NCBI RefSeq assembly: GCF_947623445.1
Contig: NC_135243.1
Location: 14,324,501 to 14,388,500, forward strand
Direction: 5' to 3'
Source of the DNA: Clavelina lepadiformis
Taxonomy: Eukaryota > Chordata > Ascidiacea > Aplousobranchia > Clavelinidae
DNA length: 64,000 bases
Below are positions 55,626 through 63,956 of this stretch, in pieces; the stretch's first letter is position 1; every line of letters begins with the position of its first letter. Below the pieces are notes generated by a model. The model was not told where the DNA came from. It did not search any database and was given only the letters and a program-made list of their open reading frames with translations. A program made the translations under genes and the position numbers.

Positions 55626-55733
55626 GCTTACAACACCCGGTATTACCAGGCAATCACCCATCGAAGTATTAACCGGGCCCGAGGTAGTTTAACTTCCGAG
55701 ATCGGGTCTACTCAACCTGGTATGGTCGTAGGC
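55626..55733 (-). pseudogene. 5S rRNA, unit 8, 10-bp deletion class I
   Basis: 108 bp. The plus strand reads gagatcgggt where full copies read gagatcgaacgagatcgggt, so one arm of helix III and loop C are lost. It also has attaccaggcaatc, atcgaagtatt and ggtagttt. Confidence 0.88.
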
Positions 55734-55844
55734 GTTTTCAAATGAAAGAAAATGGCTTTTTTAATTCTAATTCGATTGCATGGGAAATTCAAAACCACAA
55801 ACAGTTGCTATTAATTTAATTGAAATATCCAGCATGACTAAATT

Positions 55845-55962
55845 GCTTATAACACCCGGTATTCCCAGGCGGTCACCCATCCAAGTACTAAGAGGGCCCG
55901 AGGTTGCTTAACTTCCGAAATCGAACAAGATCAGGTCTGCTCAACCTGGTATGGTCGTAGGC
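55845..55962 (-). rRNA. 5S rRNA, unit 9
   Basis: 118 bp. Differences are gcttataac, ctaagaggg and cgaaatcgaacaagatcaggtc in part. The spacer to its left (ccacaaacagttgctatt) is the type that also precedes unit 30, a sign of block duplication. Confidence 0.86.
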
Positions 55963-56073
55963 AATTTCAAAAGAAAGAAAATGGCAATTTCAATTCTAAT
56001 TGGATTGCATAGAAAATTCAAAAAAGCAAATAGTTGCTAAAAATTTAATTGAAAAATACAGCAAGACTAAAAT

Positions 56074-56181
56074 GCTTACAGCACCCGGTATTCCCAGGCG
56101 GTCACCCATCCAAGTACTAACCGGGCCCGAGGTTGCTTAAATTCCGAGATCGTATCTAATCAACCTGGTGTGGTCGTAGGT
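56074..56181 (-). pseudogene. 5S rRNA, unit 10, deletion class II
   Basis: 108 bp. The plus strand reads gagatcgtatctaat, a second deletion type in which the cgggt of class I is replaced by cgtat. It also has cagcac, taaattccg and gtgtggt. Units 20, 31 and 41 belong to the same class. Confidence 0.88.
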
Positions 56182-56292
56182 GATTTCAAATGAAAGAAAA
56201 TGGCTTTTTCAATTCTAATTCGATTGCATAGGAAATTCAAAAACCCAAACAGTTGCTATAAATTTAATTGAAATATACAGCATGACTAAAAT

Positions 56293-56410
56293 GCTTACAA
56301 CACCCGGTATTCCCAGGCGGTCACCCATCCAAGTACTAACCGGGCCCGAGGTTGCTTAACTTCCGAGATCGAACGAGATCGGGTATACTCAACCTGGTAT
56401 GGTCGTAGGC
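56293..56410 (-). rRNA. 5S rRNA, unit 11 (near consensus)
   Basis: 118 bp. It differs from the array consensus only by gggtatact. The internal promoter is intact and the TTTT terminator is present. It is a good candidate for a functional copy. Confidence 0.92.
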
Positions 56411-56521
56411 AATTTCAAAAGGAAGAAAATGGCAATTTCAATTCTAATTGGATTGCATAGAAAATTCAAAAAAGCAAATAGTTGCTAAAAATTTAATTGA
56501 AAAATACAGCATGACTAAAAT

Positions 56522-56639
56522 GCTTACAGCACCCGGTATTCCCAGGCGGTCACCCATCCAAGTACTAACCGGGCCCGAGGTTGCTTAACTTCCGAGATCG
56601 AACGAGATCGGGTCTACTCAACCTGGTATGGTCGTAGGC
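56522..56639 (-). rRNA. 5S rRNA, unit 12 (near consensus)
   Basis: 118 bp. The one difference is cagcac for caacac near the 3' end of the RNA. TTTT follows the gene. Confidence 0.92.
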
Positions 56640-56750
56640 AATTTCAAATGACAGAAAATGACAATTTCAATTCTAATTCGATTGCATAGGAAATTCAAAA
56701 ACGCAAATAGTTGCTATAAATTTAATTAAAGTATACAGCATGACTAAAAT

Positions 56751-56868
56751 GCTTACAACACCTGGTATTCCAAGGCGGTCACCCATCCAAGTACTAACCG
56801 GGCCCGAAGTTGCTTAACTTCCGAGATCGAACAAGATCGGATATACTCAACCTTGTATGGTCGTAGGC
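56751..56868 (-). rRNA. 5S rRNA, unit 13
   Basis: 118 bp. Differences are cacctgg, attccaagg, cgaagttg, acaagatcggatatact and accttgta, spread over several helices. Confidence 0.86.
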
Positions 56869-56979
56869 AATTTCAAAAGAATGAAAATGGCTTTTTTAAT
56901 TATAATTCGATTGCATAAGAAATTCAAAAACGCAAAGAGTTGCTATAAAAATAATTGAAATATACAACATAACTAAAAT

Positions 56980-57087
56980 GCTTACAATACCCGGTATTCC
57001 CAGGCGGTCACCCATCCAAGTACTAACCGGGCCCGAGGTTGCTTAACTTCCGAGATCGGGTATACTCAACCTGGTATGGTCGTAGGC
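56980..57087 (-). pseudogene. 5S rRNA, unit 14, deletion class I
   Basis: 108 bp with the gagatcgggt junction. Otherwise it is close to consensus (caataccc, gggtatact). Confidence 0.88.
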
Positions 57088-57198
57088 GATTTCAAATGAA
57101 AAAAAATGGCCTTTTCAATTAAAACTCGATTGCATAGGAAATTCAAAAAGACAAAGAGATGTTATAAATTTAATTGAAGTATACAGCATGACTAAAAT

Positions 57199-57316
57199 GC
57201 TTACAACACCCTGTATTCCCAGGCGGTCACCCATCCAAGTACTAACCGGGCCCGAGGTTGCTTAACTTCCGAAATCGAACGAGATCGGGTTTACTCAACC
57301 TGGTATGGTCTTAGGC
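57199..57316 (-). rRNA. 5S rRNA, unit 15
   Basis: 118 bp. Differences are ccctgtatt, gaaatcg, gggtttact and gtcttagg. The last matches the junction fragment at 53,888-53,911. Confidence 0.88.
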
Positions 57317-57427
57317 GATTTCAAATGAAAGAAAATGGCCTTTTCAATTCTAATTAGATTGCATAGAAAATTCAAAAAAGCAACTAGTTGCTATAAATTT
57401 GATAGAAAGATACAGCATGTCTAAAAT

Positions 57428-57535
57428 GCTTACAACACCCGGCATTACCAGGCAATCACCCATCCAACTACTAACCGGGCCCGAGTTTGCTTAACTTCCG
57501 AGATCGGGTCTACTCAACCTGGTATGGTCGAAGGT
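57428..57535 (-). pseudogene. 5S rRNA, unit 16, deletion class I
   Basis: 108 bp. It also has ggcattaccaggcaatc, caactacta, gagtttgc and gtcgaaggt. The aatcaccc form of the C box is shared with units 8, 27, 29 and 40. Confidence 0.87.
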
Positions 57536-57646
57536 GTTTTCAAATGAAAGAAAATGGTTTTTTTAATTATAATTCGATTGCATAGGAAATTAAAAAACGC
57601 AAACAGTTGCTATAAATTTAATTGAAATATACAGCATGACTAAAAT

Positions 57647-57764
57647 GCTTACAGCACCCGGTTTTCCCAGGCGGTCACCCATCCAAGTACTAACCGGGCC
57701 CGAGGTTGTTTAACTTCCGAGAACGAACGAGATCGGGTCTACTCAACCTGGTATGGTCGTAGGC
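57647..57764 (-). rRNA. 5S rRNA, unit 17
   Basis: 118 bp. Differences are cagcac, ggttttccc, ggttgttt and gagaacg. TTTT is present. Confidence 0.88.
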
Positions 57765-57875
57765 AATTTCAAAACAAAGAAAATTGTATTTTAACTTATA
57801 ATTCGATTGCATAAGAAATACAAAAACGCAAAGAGTTGCTATAAAAATAATTGAAATATACAGCATGACTAAAAT

Positions 57876-57983
57876 GCTTACAACACCCGGTATTCCCAGG
57901 CGGTCACCCATCCAAGTACTAACCGGGCCCGAGGTTGCTTAATTTCCGAGATCGGGTCTACTCAACCTGGTATGGTCGTAGGC
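57876..57983 (-). pseudogene. 5S rRNA, unit 18, deletion class I
   Basis: 108 bp. Apart from the deletion it differs from consensus only by taatttccg. Its right-hand spacer resembles those after units 16, 34 and 44. Confidence 0.88.
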
Positions 57984-58094
57984 GTTTTCAAATGAAAGAA
58001 AATGGCTTTTTTAATTATAATTCGATTGCATAGGAAATTAAAAAACGCAAACAGTTGCTATAAATTTAATTGAAATATACAGCATGACTAAAAT

Positions 58095-58212
58095 GCTTAC
58101 AGCACCCGGTTTTCCCAGGCGGTCACCCATCCAAGTACTAACCGGGCCCGAGGTTGCTTGACTTCCGAGATCGAACGAGATCAGGTCTGCTCAACCTGGT
58201 ATGGTCGTAGGC
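58095..58212 (-). rRNA. 5S rRNA, unit 19
   Basis: 118 bp. Differences are cagcac, ggttttccc, gcttgactt and atcaggtctgct. Units 35 and 45 start the same way and follow the same kind of class I neighbour. Confidence 0.88.
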
Positions 58213-58323
58213 GATTTCAAAAGAAAGAAAATGGCAATTTTAATTCTAATTGGATTGCATAGGAAATTCAAAAACGTAAATAGTTGCTAAAAATTTAATT
58301 GAAAAATACAGCATGACTAAAAT

Positions 58324-58431
58324 GCTTACAGCACCCGGTATTCCCAGGCGGTCACCCATCCAAGTACTAACCGGGCCCGAGGTTGCTTAACTTCCGAGAT
58401 CGTATCTACTCAACCTGGTGTGGTCGTAGGC
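58324..58431 (-). pseudogene. 5S rRNA, unit 20, deletion class II
   Basis: 108 bp with gagatcgtatct, cagcac and gtgtggt. Its 5' end (gtcgtaggc) is better kept than in units 31 and 41. Confidence 0.88.
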
Positions 58432-58543
58432 GATTTCAAATGAAAGAAAACGGCAATTTTCAATTCTAATTCGATTGCATAGGAAATTCTAAAACCCAAA
58501 CAGTTGCTATAAATTTAATTGAAATATACAGCATGACTAAAAT

Positions 58544-58661
58544 GCTTACAACACCCGGTATCCCAAGGCGGTCACCCATCCAAGTACTAACCGGGCCCGA
58601 GGTTGCTTAACTTCCGAGATCGAACGAGATCGGGTCTACTCAACCTGGTATGGTCGTAGGC
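58544..58661 (-). rRNA. 5S rRNA, unit 21
   Basis: 118 bp. The only difference is ggtatcccaagg for ggtattcccagg, which leaves the length unchanged. Confidence 0.9.
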
Positions 58662-58772
58662 AATTTCAAAAGAAAGGAAATGGCTGTTTTAATTATAATT
58701 CGATTGCATAAGAAATACAAAAACGCAAAGAGTTGCTATAAATTTAATTGAAATATACAACATGACTAAATT

Positions 58773-58890
58773 GCTTACAACACCCGGTATTCCCAGGCGG
58801 TCACCCATCCAAGTACTAACCGGGCCCGAGGTTGCTTAACTTCCGAGATCGAACGAGATCGGGTCTACTCAACCTGGTATGGTCGTAGGC
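58773..58890 (-). rRNA. 5S rRNA, unit 22 (matches array consensus)
   Basis: 118 bp, matching the majority base at every position as far as I can read. The internal control region is intact and helix II pairs fully (GGTTG with CAACC). Only TTT follows the gene (flank taaattgc), so termination may occur later in the spacer. The helix I C·A mismatch is present here too, so it is a property of the consensus. Confidence 0.93.
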
Positions 58891-59001
58891 AATTTCAAAA
58901 GAATGAAAATGGCTTTTTTAATTATAATTCGATTGCATAAGAAATACAAAAACGCAAAGAGTTGCTATAAATTTAATTGAAATATACAACATGACTAAAT
59001 T

Positions 59002-59119
59002 GCTTACAACACCCGGTATTCCCAGGCGGTCACCCATCCAAGTACTAACCGGGCCCGAGTTTGCTTAACTTCCGAGATCGAACGAGATCGGGTCTACTCA
59101 ACCTGGTATGGTCGTAAGC
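59002..59119 (-). rRNA. 5S rRNA, unit 23 (helix I restored)
   Basis: 118 bp. The plus-strand 5' end reads gtcgtaagc, so the RNA starts GCTTAC and can pair fully with its GTAAGC 3' end. Only unit 27 shares this. The other difference is gagtttgc, and only TTT follows the gene. Confidence 0.9.
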
Positions 59120-59230
59120 AATTTTAAAAGAATGAAAATGGCTTTTTTAATTCTAATTCAATTGCATAAGAAATACAAAAACGCAAAGAGTTGCTATAAA
59201 AATAATTGAAATTTACAGCATGACTAAAAT

Positions 59231-59348
59231 GCTTACAACACCCGGTATTCCCAGGCGGTCACCCATCCAAGTACTAACCGGGCCCGAGGTTGCTTAACTT
59301 CCGAGTTCGAACGAGATCGGGTCTACTCAACCTGATATTGTCGTAGGC
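59231..59348 (-). rRNA. 5S rRNA, unit 24
   Basis: 118 bp. Differences are gagttcgaac and cctgatattgtcg; the second is shared only with unit 37, 2,927 bp away. Confidence 0.88.
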
Positions 59349-59459
59349 GATTTCAAATGAAAAAAAATGGCCTTTTCAATTCTGATTCGATTGCATAGGA
59401 AATTCAAAAAAGCAAACAGTTGCTATAAATTAGATAGAATTATACAGCATGACTAAAAT

Positions 59460-59567
59460 GCTTACAACACCCGGTATTGCCAGGCGGTCACCCATCCAAG
59501 TACTAACCGGGCTCGAGGTTGCTTAATTTCTGAGATCGGGTCTACTCAACCTGTTATGGTCGTAGGC
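59460..59567 (-). pseudogene. 5S rRNA, unit 25, deletion class I
   Basis: 108 bp. It also has attgccagg, ggctcgagg, taatttctgag and ctgttatgg. It pairs with unit 38, which has the same attgcc and ttctgag variants and also follows a cctgatattg unit. Confidence 0.88.
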
Positions 59568-59678
59568 GATTTCAAAAGAAAGAAAATGGCTTTTTCATTT
59601 CTAATTCGATTGCATAGGAAATTCAAAAAAGCAAATAGTTGATAAAAATTTAATTGAAATATACTGCATGACTAAAAT

Positions 59679-59796
59679 GCTTATAACACCCGGTATTTCC
59701 AGGCGGTCACCCATCCAAGTACTAACCGGGCCCGAGGTTGCTTGACATCCGAGATCGAACGAGATCAGGTCTGCTCAACCTGGTATGGTCGTAGGC
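59679..59796 (-). rRNA. 5S rRNA, unit 26
   Basis: 118 bp. Differences are gcttataac, gtatttcc, gcttgacatcc and atcaggtctgct. Confidence 0.87.
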
Positions 59797-59907
59797 GATT
59801 TCAAAAGAAAGAAAATGGCTTTTTCAATTCTAATTCGATTGCATAGGAAATTCAAAAACGCAAATAGTTGATAAAAATTTGATTGAAATATACAGCATGA
59901 CTAAAAT

Positions 59908-60015
59908 GCTTACAACACCCGGTATTACCAGGCAATCACCCATCCAAGTACTAACCGGGCCCGAGGTTGCTTAACTTCCGAGATCGGGTCTACTCAACCT
60001 GGTATGGTCGTAAGC
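59908..60015 (-). pseudogene. 5S rRNA, unit 27, deletion class I (helix I restored)
   Basis: 108 bp with attaccaggcaatc. Its plus-strand 5' end reads gtcgtaagc, which restores helix I pairing even though helix III is lost. The change is therefore not a mark of intact copies. Confidence 0.88.
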
Positions 60016-60126
60016 GATTTCAAATGAAAGAAAATGGCCTTTTCAATTCTAATTAGATTGCATAGGACATTCAAAAAAGCAAATAGTTGATAAAAATTTG
60101 ATTGAAATATACAGCATGACTAAAAT

Positions 60127-60244
60127 GCTTATAACACCCTGTATTCCCAGGCGGTCACCCATCCAAGTACTAACCGGGCCCGAGGTTGCTTAACTTCCGA
60201 GATCGAACGAGATCGGGTCTACCCAACCTGGTATGGTCGTAGGT
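60127..60244 (-). rRNA. 5S rRNA, unit 28
   Basis: 118 bp. Differences are gcttataac, ccctgtatt, ctacccaacc and gtaggt. The acccaacc variant is the one seen at the satellite junction. Confidence 0.87.
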
Positions 60245-60355
60245 GATTTCAAATGAAAGAAAATGGCCTTTTCAATTCTAATTAGATTGCATAGAAAATT
60301 CAAAAAAGCAAATAGTTGCTATAAATTTGATAGAAAAATACAGCATGACTAAAAT

Positions 60356-60463
60356 GCTTACAACACCCGGTATTACCAGGCAATCACCCATCCAACTACT
60401 AACCGGGCCCAAGTTTGCTTAACTTCCCTGATCGTGTCTACTCAACCTGGTATGGTCGTAGGC
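60356..60463 (-). pseudogene. 5S rRNA, unit 29, deletion class I (diverged)
   Basis: 108 bp. It also has attaccaggcaatc, caactacta, gcccaagtttg and ttccctgatcgtgtct, so the remaining helix III arm is damaged as well. Confidence 0.86.
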
Positions 60464-60574
60464 GTTTTCAAATGAAAGAAAATGGCTTTTTTAATTCTAA
60501 TTCGATTGCATAGGAAATTCAAAACCACAAACAGTTGCTATTAATTTAATTGAAATATACAGCATGACTAAATT

Positions 60575-60692
60575 GCTTATAACACCCGGTATTCCCAGGC
60601 GGTCACCCATCCAAGTACTAACAGGGCCCGAGGTTGCTTAACTTCCGAGATCGAACGAGATCAGGTCTGCTCAACCTGGTATGGTCGTAGGC
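60575..60692 (-). rRNA. 5S rRNA, unit 30
   Basis: 118 bp. Differences are gcttataac, ctaacaggg and atcaggtctgct. Like unit 9 it follows a ccacaaacagttgctatt spacer and precedes a class II unit. Confidence 0.88.
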
Positions 60693-60803
60693 AATTTCAA
60701 AAGAAAGAAAATGGCAATTTCAATTCTAATTGGATTGCATAAGAAATTCAAAAAAGCAAATAGTTGCTAAAAATTTAATTGAAAAATACAGCATGACTAA
60801 AAT

Positions 60804-60911
60804 GCTTACAGCACCCGCTTTACCCAGGCGGTCACCCATCCAAGTATTAACCGGGCCCGAGGTTGCTTAAATTCCGAGATCGTATCTACTCAACCTGGTG
60901 TGGTCGTTGTT
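60804..60911 (-). pseudogene. 5S rRNA, unit 31, deletion class II
   Basis: 108 bp with cagcacccgctttaccc, agtattaac, taaattccg and a degraded 5' end (gtcgttgtt). It corresponds to unit 41, 2,258 bp away. Confidence 0.86.
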
Positions 60912-61022
60912 GATTTCAAATAAAAGAAAATGGCCTTTTAAATTCTAATTCGATTGCATAGGAAATTCAAAAACCCAAACAGTTGCTAGACATTTAATTG
61001 AAATATACAGCATGACTACAAT

Positions 61023-61140
61023 GCTTACAACAACCGGTATTCCCAGGCGGTCACCCATCCAAGTACTAACCGGGCCCGAGGTTGCTTAACTTCCGAGATC
61101 GAACGAGATCGGGTCTACTCAACCTGGTATGGTCGTAGGC
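61023..61140 (-). rRNA. 5S rRNA, unit 32 (near consensus)
   Basis: 118 bp. The only difference is caaccgg for cacccgg. The flank reads gactacaatgc, so the TTTT terminator is broken, as in its counterpart unit 42. Confidence 0.91.
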
Positions 61141-61251
61141 GATTTCAAATGACAGAAAATGGCAATTTCAATTCTAATTCGATTGCAAAGGAAATTCAAA
61201 ATCGCAAATAGTTGCTATAAATTTAATTGAAGTATACAGCATGACTAAAAT

Positions 61252-61369
61252 GCTTACAACACCCGGTATTCCCAGGCGGTCACCCATCCAAGTACTAACC
61301 GGGCCAGAGTTTGCTTAACTTCCGAGAACGAACGAGATCGGGTCTACTCAACCTGGTATGGTCGTAGGC
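61252..61369 (-). rRNA. 5S rRNA, unit 33
   Basis: 118 bp. Differences are gggccagagtttg and gagaacg; both are shared with unit 43, 2,257 bp away. Confidence 0.88.
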
Positions 61370-61480
61370 AATTTCAAAACAAATAAAATGGCTTTTTTAA
61401 TTATAATTCGATTGCATAAGAAATACAAAAACGCAAAGAGTTGCTTTAAAAATAATTGAAATATACAGCATGACTAAAAT

Positions 61481-61588
61481 GCTTACAACACCCGGTATTC
61501 CCAGGCGGTCACCCATCCAAGTACTAACCGGGCCCGAGGTTGCTTAACTTCCGAGATCGGGTCTACTCAACCTGGTATGGTCGTAGGC
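61481..61588 (-). pseudogene. 5S rRNA, unit 34, deletion class I (otherwise consensus)
   Basis: 108 bp. Apart from the 10-bp loss it matches the consensus, so the deletion is the only defect visible. Counterpart of unit 44. Confidence 0.9.
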
Positions 61589-61699
61589 GTTTTCAAATGA
61601 AATAAAATGGCTTTTTTAATTATAATTCGATTGCATAGGAAATTAAAAAACGCAAACAGTTGCTATAAATTTAATTGAAATATACAGCATGACTAAAAT

Positions 61700-61817
61700 G
61701 CTTAAAGCACCCGGTTTTCCCAGGCGGTAACCCATCCAAGTACTAACCGGGCCCGAGGTTGCTTGACTTCCGAGATCGAACAAGATCAGGTCTGCTCAAC
61801 CTGTTATGGTCGTAGGC
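61700..61817 (-). rRNA. 5S rRNA, unit 35
   Basis: 118 bp. Differences are gcttaaagc, ggttttccc, ggtaaccc (C box), gcttgact, acaagatcagg and ctgttatgg. Counterpart of the cut unit 45. Confidence 0.86.
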
Positions 61818-61923
61818 GATTTCAAATGAAAGAAAATGGCTTTTTCAATTCTAATTAGATTGCATAGGACATTCAAAAAGGCAAATAGTTGCTATAAATT
61901 TGATTGAAAGATACAGAATGACT

Positions 61924-61927
61924 AAAA
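61924..61927 (-). terminator. RNA polymerase III T-run terminator (example, unit 36)
   Basis: On the minus strand TTTT begins two bases beyond the GTAAGC 3' end of the gene. Runs of four or more T terminate Pol III. Most units keep it. Units 1, 3, 6, 7, 9, 22, 23, 30 and 39 have only TTT, and units 32 and 42 have it interrupted; in those the next T run is in mid-spacer (TTTTTGAATTTCC). Confidence 0.75.
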
Positions 61928-61928
61928 T

Positions 61929-62046
61929 GCTTACAACACCCGGTATTCCCAGGCGGTCACCCATCCAAGTACTAACCGGGCCCGAGGTTGCTTAACTTCC
62001 GAGATCGAACGAGATCAGGTCTACTCAACCTGGTATGGTCGTAGGC
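61929..62046 (-). rRNA. 5S rRNA, unit 36 (near consensus)
   Basis: 118 bp. The only difference is atcagg for atcggg. The internal promoter, TTTT terminator and upstream TATA-like block are all present, so this unit serves as the model for the regulatory entries. Confidence 0.92.
61948..61998 (-). promoter_or_regulatory. 5S internal control region (example, unit 36)
   Basis: The TFIIIA-binding internal promoter of 5S genes comprises an A box, an intermediate element and a C box. Here the A-box region (minus strand AAGTTAAGCAACCTCGGG, 61,981-61,998) and the C-box region (TTGGATGGGTGACCGCC at the 61,948-61,968 end) are both clear and kept in most units, including the 108-bp ones, whose deletion lies upstream of the A box. 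Confidence 0.8.
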
Positions 62047-62076
62047 GATTTCAAATGAAAGAAAATGGCTTTTTTA

Positions 62077-62085
62077 ATTATAATT
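62077..62085 (-). promoter_or_regulatory. TATA-like block upstream of 5S (example, unit 36)
   Basis: The minus strand reads AATTATAAT about 31-39 bp upstream of the gene start. Many units carry this, and others carry AATTAGAAT at the same place. Upstream TATA-like elements assist 5S transcription in several eukaryotes, but in an AT-rich spacer this could be chance. Confidence 0.4.
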
Positions 62086-62157
62086 CGATTGCATAAGAAA
62101 TACAAAAACTCGAAGAGTTGCTATAAAAATAATTGAAATATACAGCATGACTAAAAT

Positions 62158-62275
62158 GCTTACAACACCCGGTATTCCCAGGCGGTCACCCATCCAAGTA
62201 CTAACCGGGCCCGAGGTTGCTTAACTTCCGAGATCGAACGAGATCGGATCTACTCAACCTGATATTGTCGTAGGC
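62158..62275 (-). rRNA. 5S rRNA, unit 37
   Basis: 118 bp. Differences are gatcggatct and cctgatattgtcg (shared with unit 24). TTTT is present. Confidence 0.89.
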
Positions 62276-62386
62276 GATTTCAAATGAAAGAAAATGGCCT
62301 TTTTAATTCTGAATCGATTGCATAGGAAATTCAAAAAAGCAAATAGTTGCTATAAATTACATAGAATTATACAGCATGACTAAAAT

Positions 62387-62494
62387 GCTTACAACACCCG
62401 GTATTGCCAGGCGGTCACCCATCCAAGAACTAACCGGGCCCGAGGTTGCTTATTTTCTGAGATCGGGTCTACTCAACTCGGTATGGTCGTAGGC
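62387..62494 (-). pseudogene. 5S rRNA, unit 38, deletion class I
   Basis: 108 bp. It also has attgccagg, aagaacta, cttattttctgag and actcggtatgg. Counterpart of unit 25. Confidence 0.87.
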
Positions 62495-62603
62495 GATTTC
62501 AAATGAAAAAAATGGCTTTTTTAATTATAATTCGTTTGCATAGGAAATTCAAAATCCCAAAAGTTGCTATATATTTAATTGAAATATACAGCATGACTAA
62601 ATT

Positions 62604-62721
62604 GCTTACAACACCCGGTATTCCCTGGCGGTCAACCATCCAAGTACTAACCGGGCCCGAGGTTGCTTGACTTCCGAGATCGAACGAGATCAGGTCTGCT
62701 CAACCTGTTATGGTCGTAGGC
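62604..62721 (-). rRNA. 5S rRNA, unit 39
   Basis: 118 bp. Differences are attccctgg, ggtcaacc, gcttgact, atcaggtctgct and ctgttatgg. Only TTT follows the gene. Confidence 0.86.
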
Positions 62722-62832
62722 GATTTCAAATGAAAGAAAATGGCTTTTTCAATTCTAAATAGATTGCATAGGACATTCAAAAAAGCAAATAGTTGCTATA
62801 AATTTGATTGAAAGATACAGAATGTCTAAAAT

Positions 62833-62950
62833 GCTTACAACACCCGGTATTCCCAGGCAATCACCCATCCAAGTACTAACAGGGCCCGAGGTTGCTTAAC
62901 TTCCGAGATCGAACGAGATCAGGTCTGCTCAACCTGGTATGGTCGTAGGT
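62833..62950 (-). rRNA. 5S rRNA, unit 40
   Basis: 118 bp. Differences are caggcaatc, ctaacaggg, atcaggtctgct and gtaggt. Confidence 0.88.
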
Positions 62951-63061
62951 GATTTCAAATGAAAGAAAATGGCAATTTCAATTCTAATTGGATTGCATAG
63001 GAAATTCAAAAAAGCAATTAGCTGCTAAAAATTTAAATGAAAAATACAGCATGACTAAAAT

Positions 63062-63169
63062 GCATACAGCACCCGCTTTTCCCAGGCGGTCACCCATCCA
63101 AGTACTAACCGGGCCCGAGGTTGCTTAAATTCCGAGATCGTATCTACTCAACCTGGTGTGGTCGAAGTT
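63062..63169 (-). pseudogene. 5S rRNA, unit 41, deletion class II
   Basis: 108 bp with gcatac at the 3' end, cacccgctttt, taaattccg, gtgtggt and a degraded 5' end (gtcgaagtt). Both strands of helix I are altered. Confidence 0.86.
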
Positions 63170-63279
63170 GATTTCAAATGAAAAAAATGGCTTTTTCAAT
63201 TCTAATTCGATTGCATAGGAAATTCAAAAACCCAAACAGTTGCTAGACATTTAATTGAAATATACAGCATGACTACAAT

Positions 63280-63397
63280 GCTTACAACACCCGGTATTCC
63301 CAGGCGGTCACCCATCCAAGTACTAACCGGGAGCGAGGTTGCTTAACTTCCGAGATCGAACGAGATCGGGTCTACTCAACCTGGTATGGTCGTAGGC
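63280..63397 (-). rRNA. 5S rRNA, unit 42
   Basis: 118 bp. The only difference is cgggagcgagg for cgggcccgagg, next to the A box. The flank reads gactacaatgc as in unit 32, so TTTT is interrupted. Confidence 0.9.
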
Positions 63398-63508
63398 ATT
63401 TTCAAATGACAGAAAATGGCAATTTCAATTCTAATTCGATTGCATAGGAAATTCAAAATCACAAATAATTGCTATAAATTTATTTGAAGTATACAGCATG
63501 ACTAAAAT

Positions 63509-63626
63509 GCTTACAACACCCGGTATTCCCAGGCGGTCACCCATCCAAGTACTAACCGGGCCAGAGTTTGCTTAACTTCCGAGAACGAACGAGATCGGGT
63601 CTACTCAACCTGGTATGGTCGTAGGC
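63509..63626 (-). rRNA. 5S rRNA, unit 43
   Basis: 118 bp with gggccagagtttg and gagaacg, identical by eye to unit 33. Confidence 0.88.
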
Positions 63627-63737
63627 AATTTCAAAACAAAGAAAATGGCTTTTTTAATTATAATTCGATTGCATAAGAAATACAAAAACGCAAAGAGTTG
63701 ATTTAAAAATAATTGAAATATACAGCATGACTAAAAT

Positions 63738-63845
63738 GCTTACAACACCCGGTATTCCCAGGCGGTCACCCATCCAAGTACTAACCGGGCCCGAGGTTGC
63801 TTAACTTCCGAGATCGGGTCTACTCAACCTGGTATGGTCGTAGGC
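63738..63845 (-). pseudogene. 5S rRNA, unit 44, deletion class I (otherwise consensus)
   Basis: 108 bp, matching unit 34 by eye. The only defect is the 10-bp loss. Confidence 0.9.
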
Positions 63846-63956
63846 GTTTTCAAATGAAAGAAAATGGCTTTTTTAATTATAATTCGATTGCATAGGAAAT
63901 TAAAAAACGCAAACAGTTGCTATAAATTTAATTGAAATATACAGCATGACTAAAAT

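Noticed and set aside
57690-57911. Similar 73-codon open frame on the minus strand
   Set aside because: It has the same origin as the frame at 54,754: 5S unit 17 plus spacer into unit 18. The similarity between the two peptides follows from the repeat, not from protein selection.
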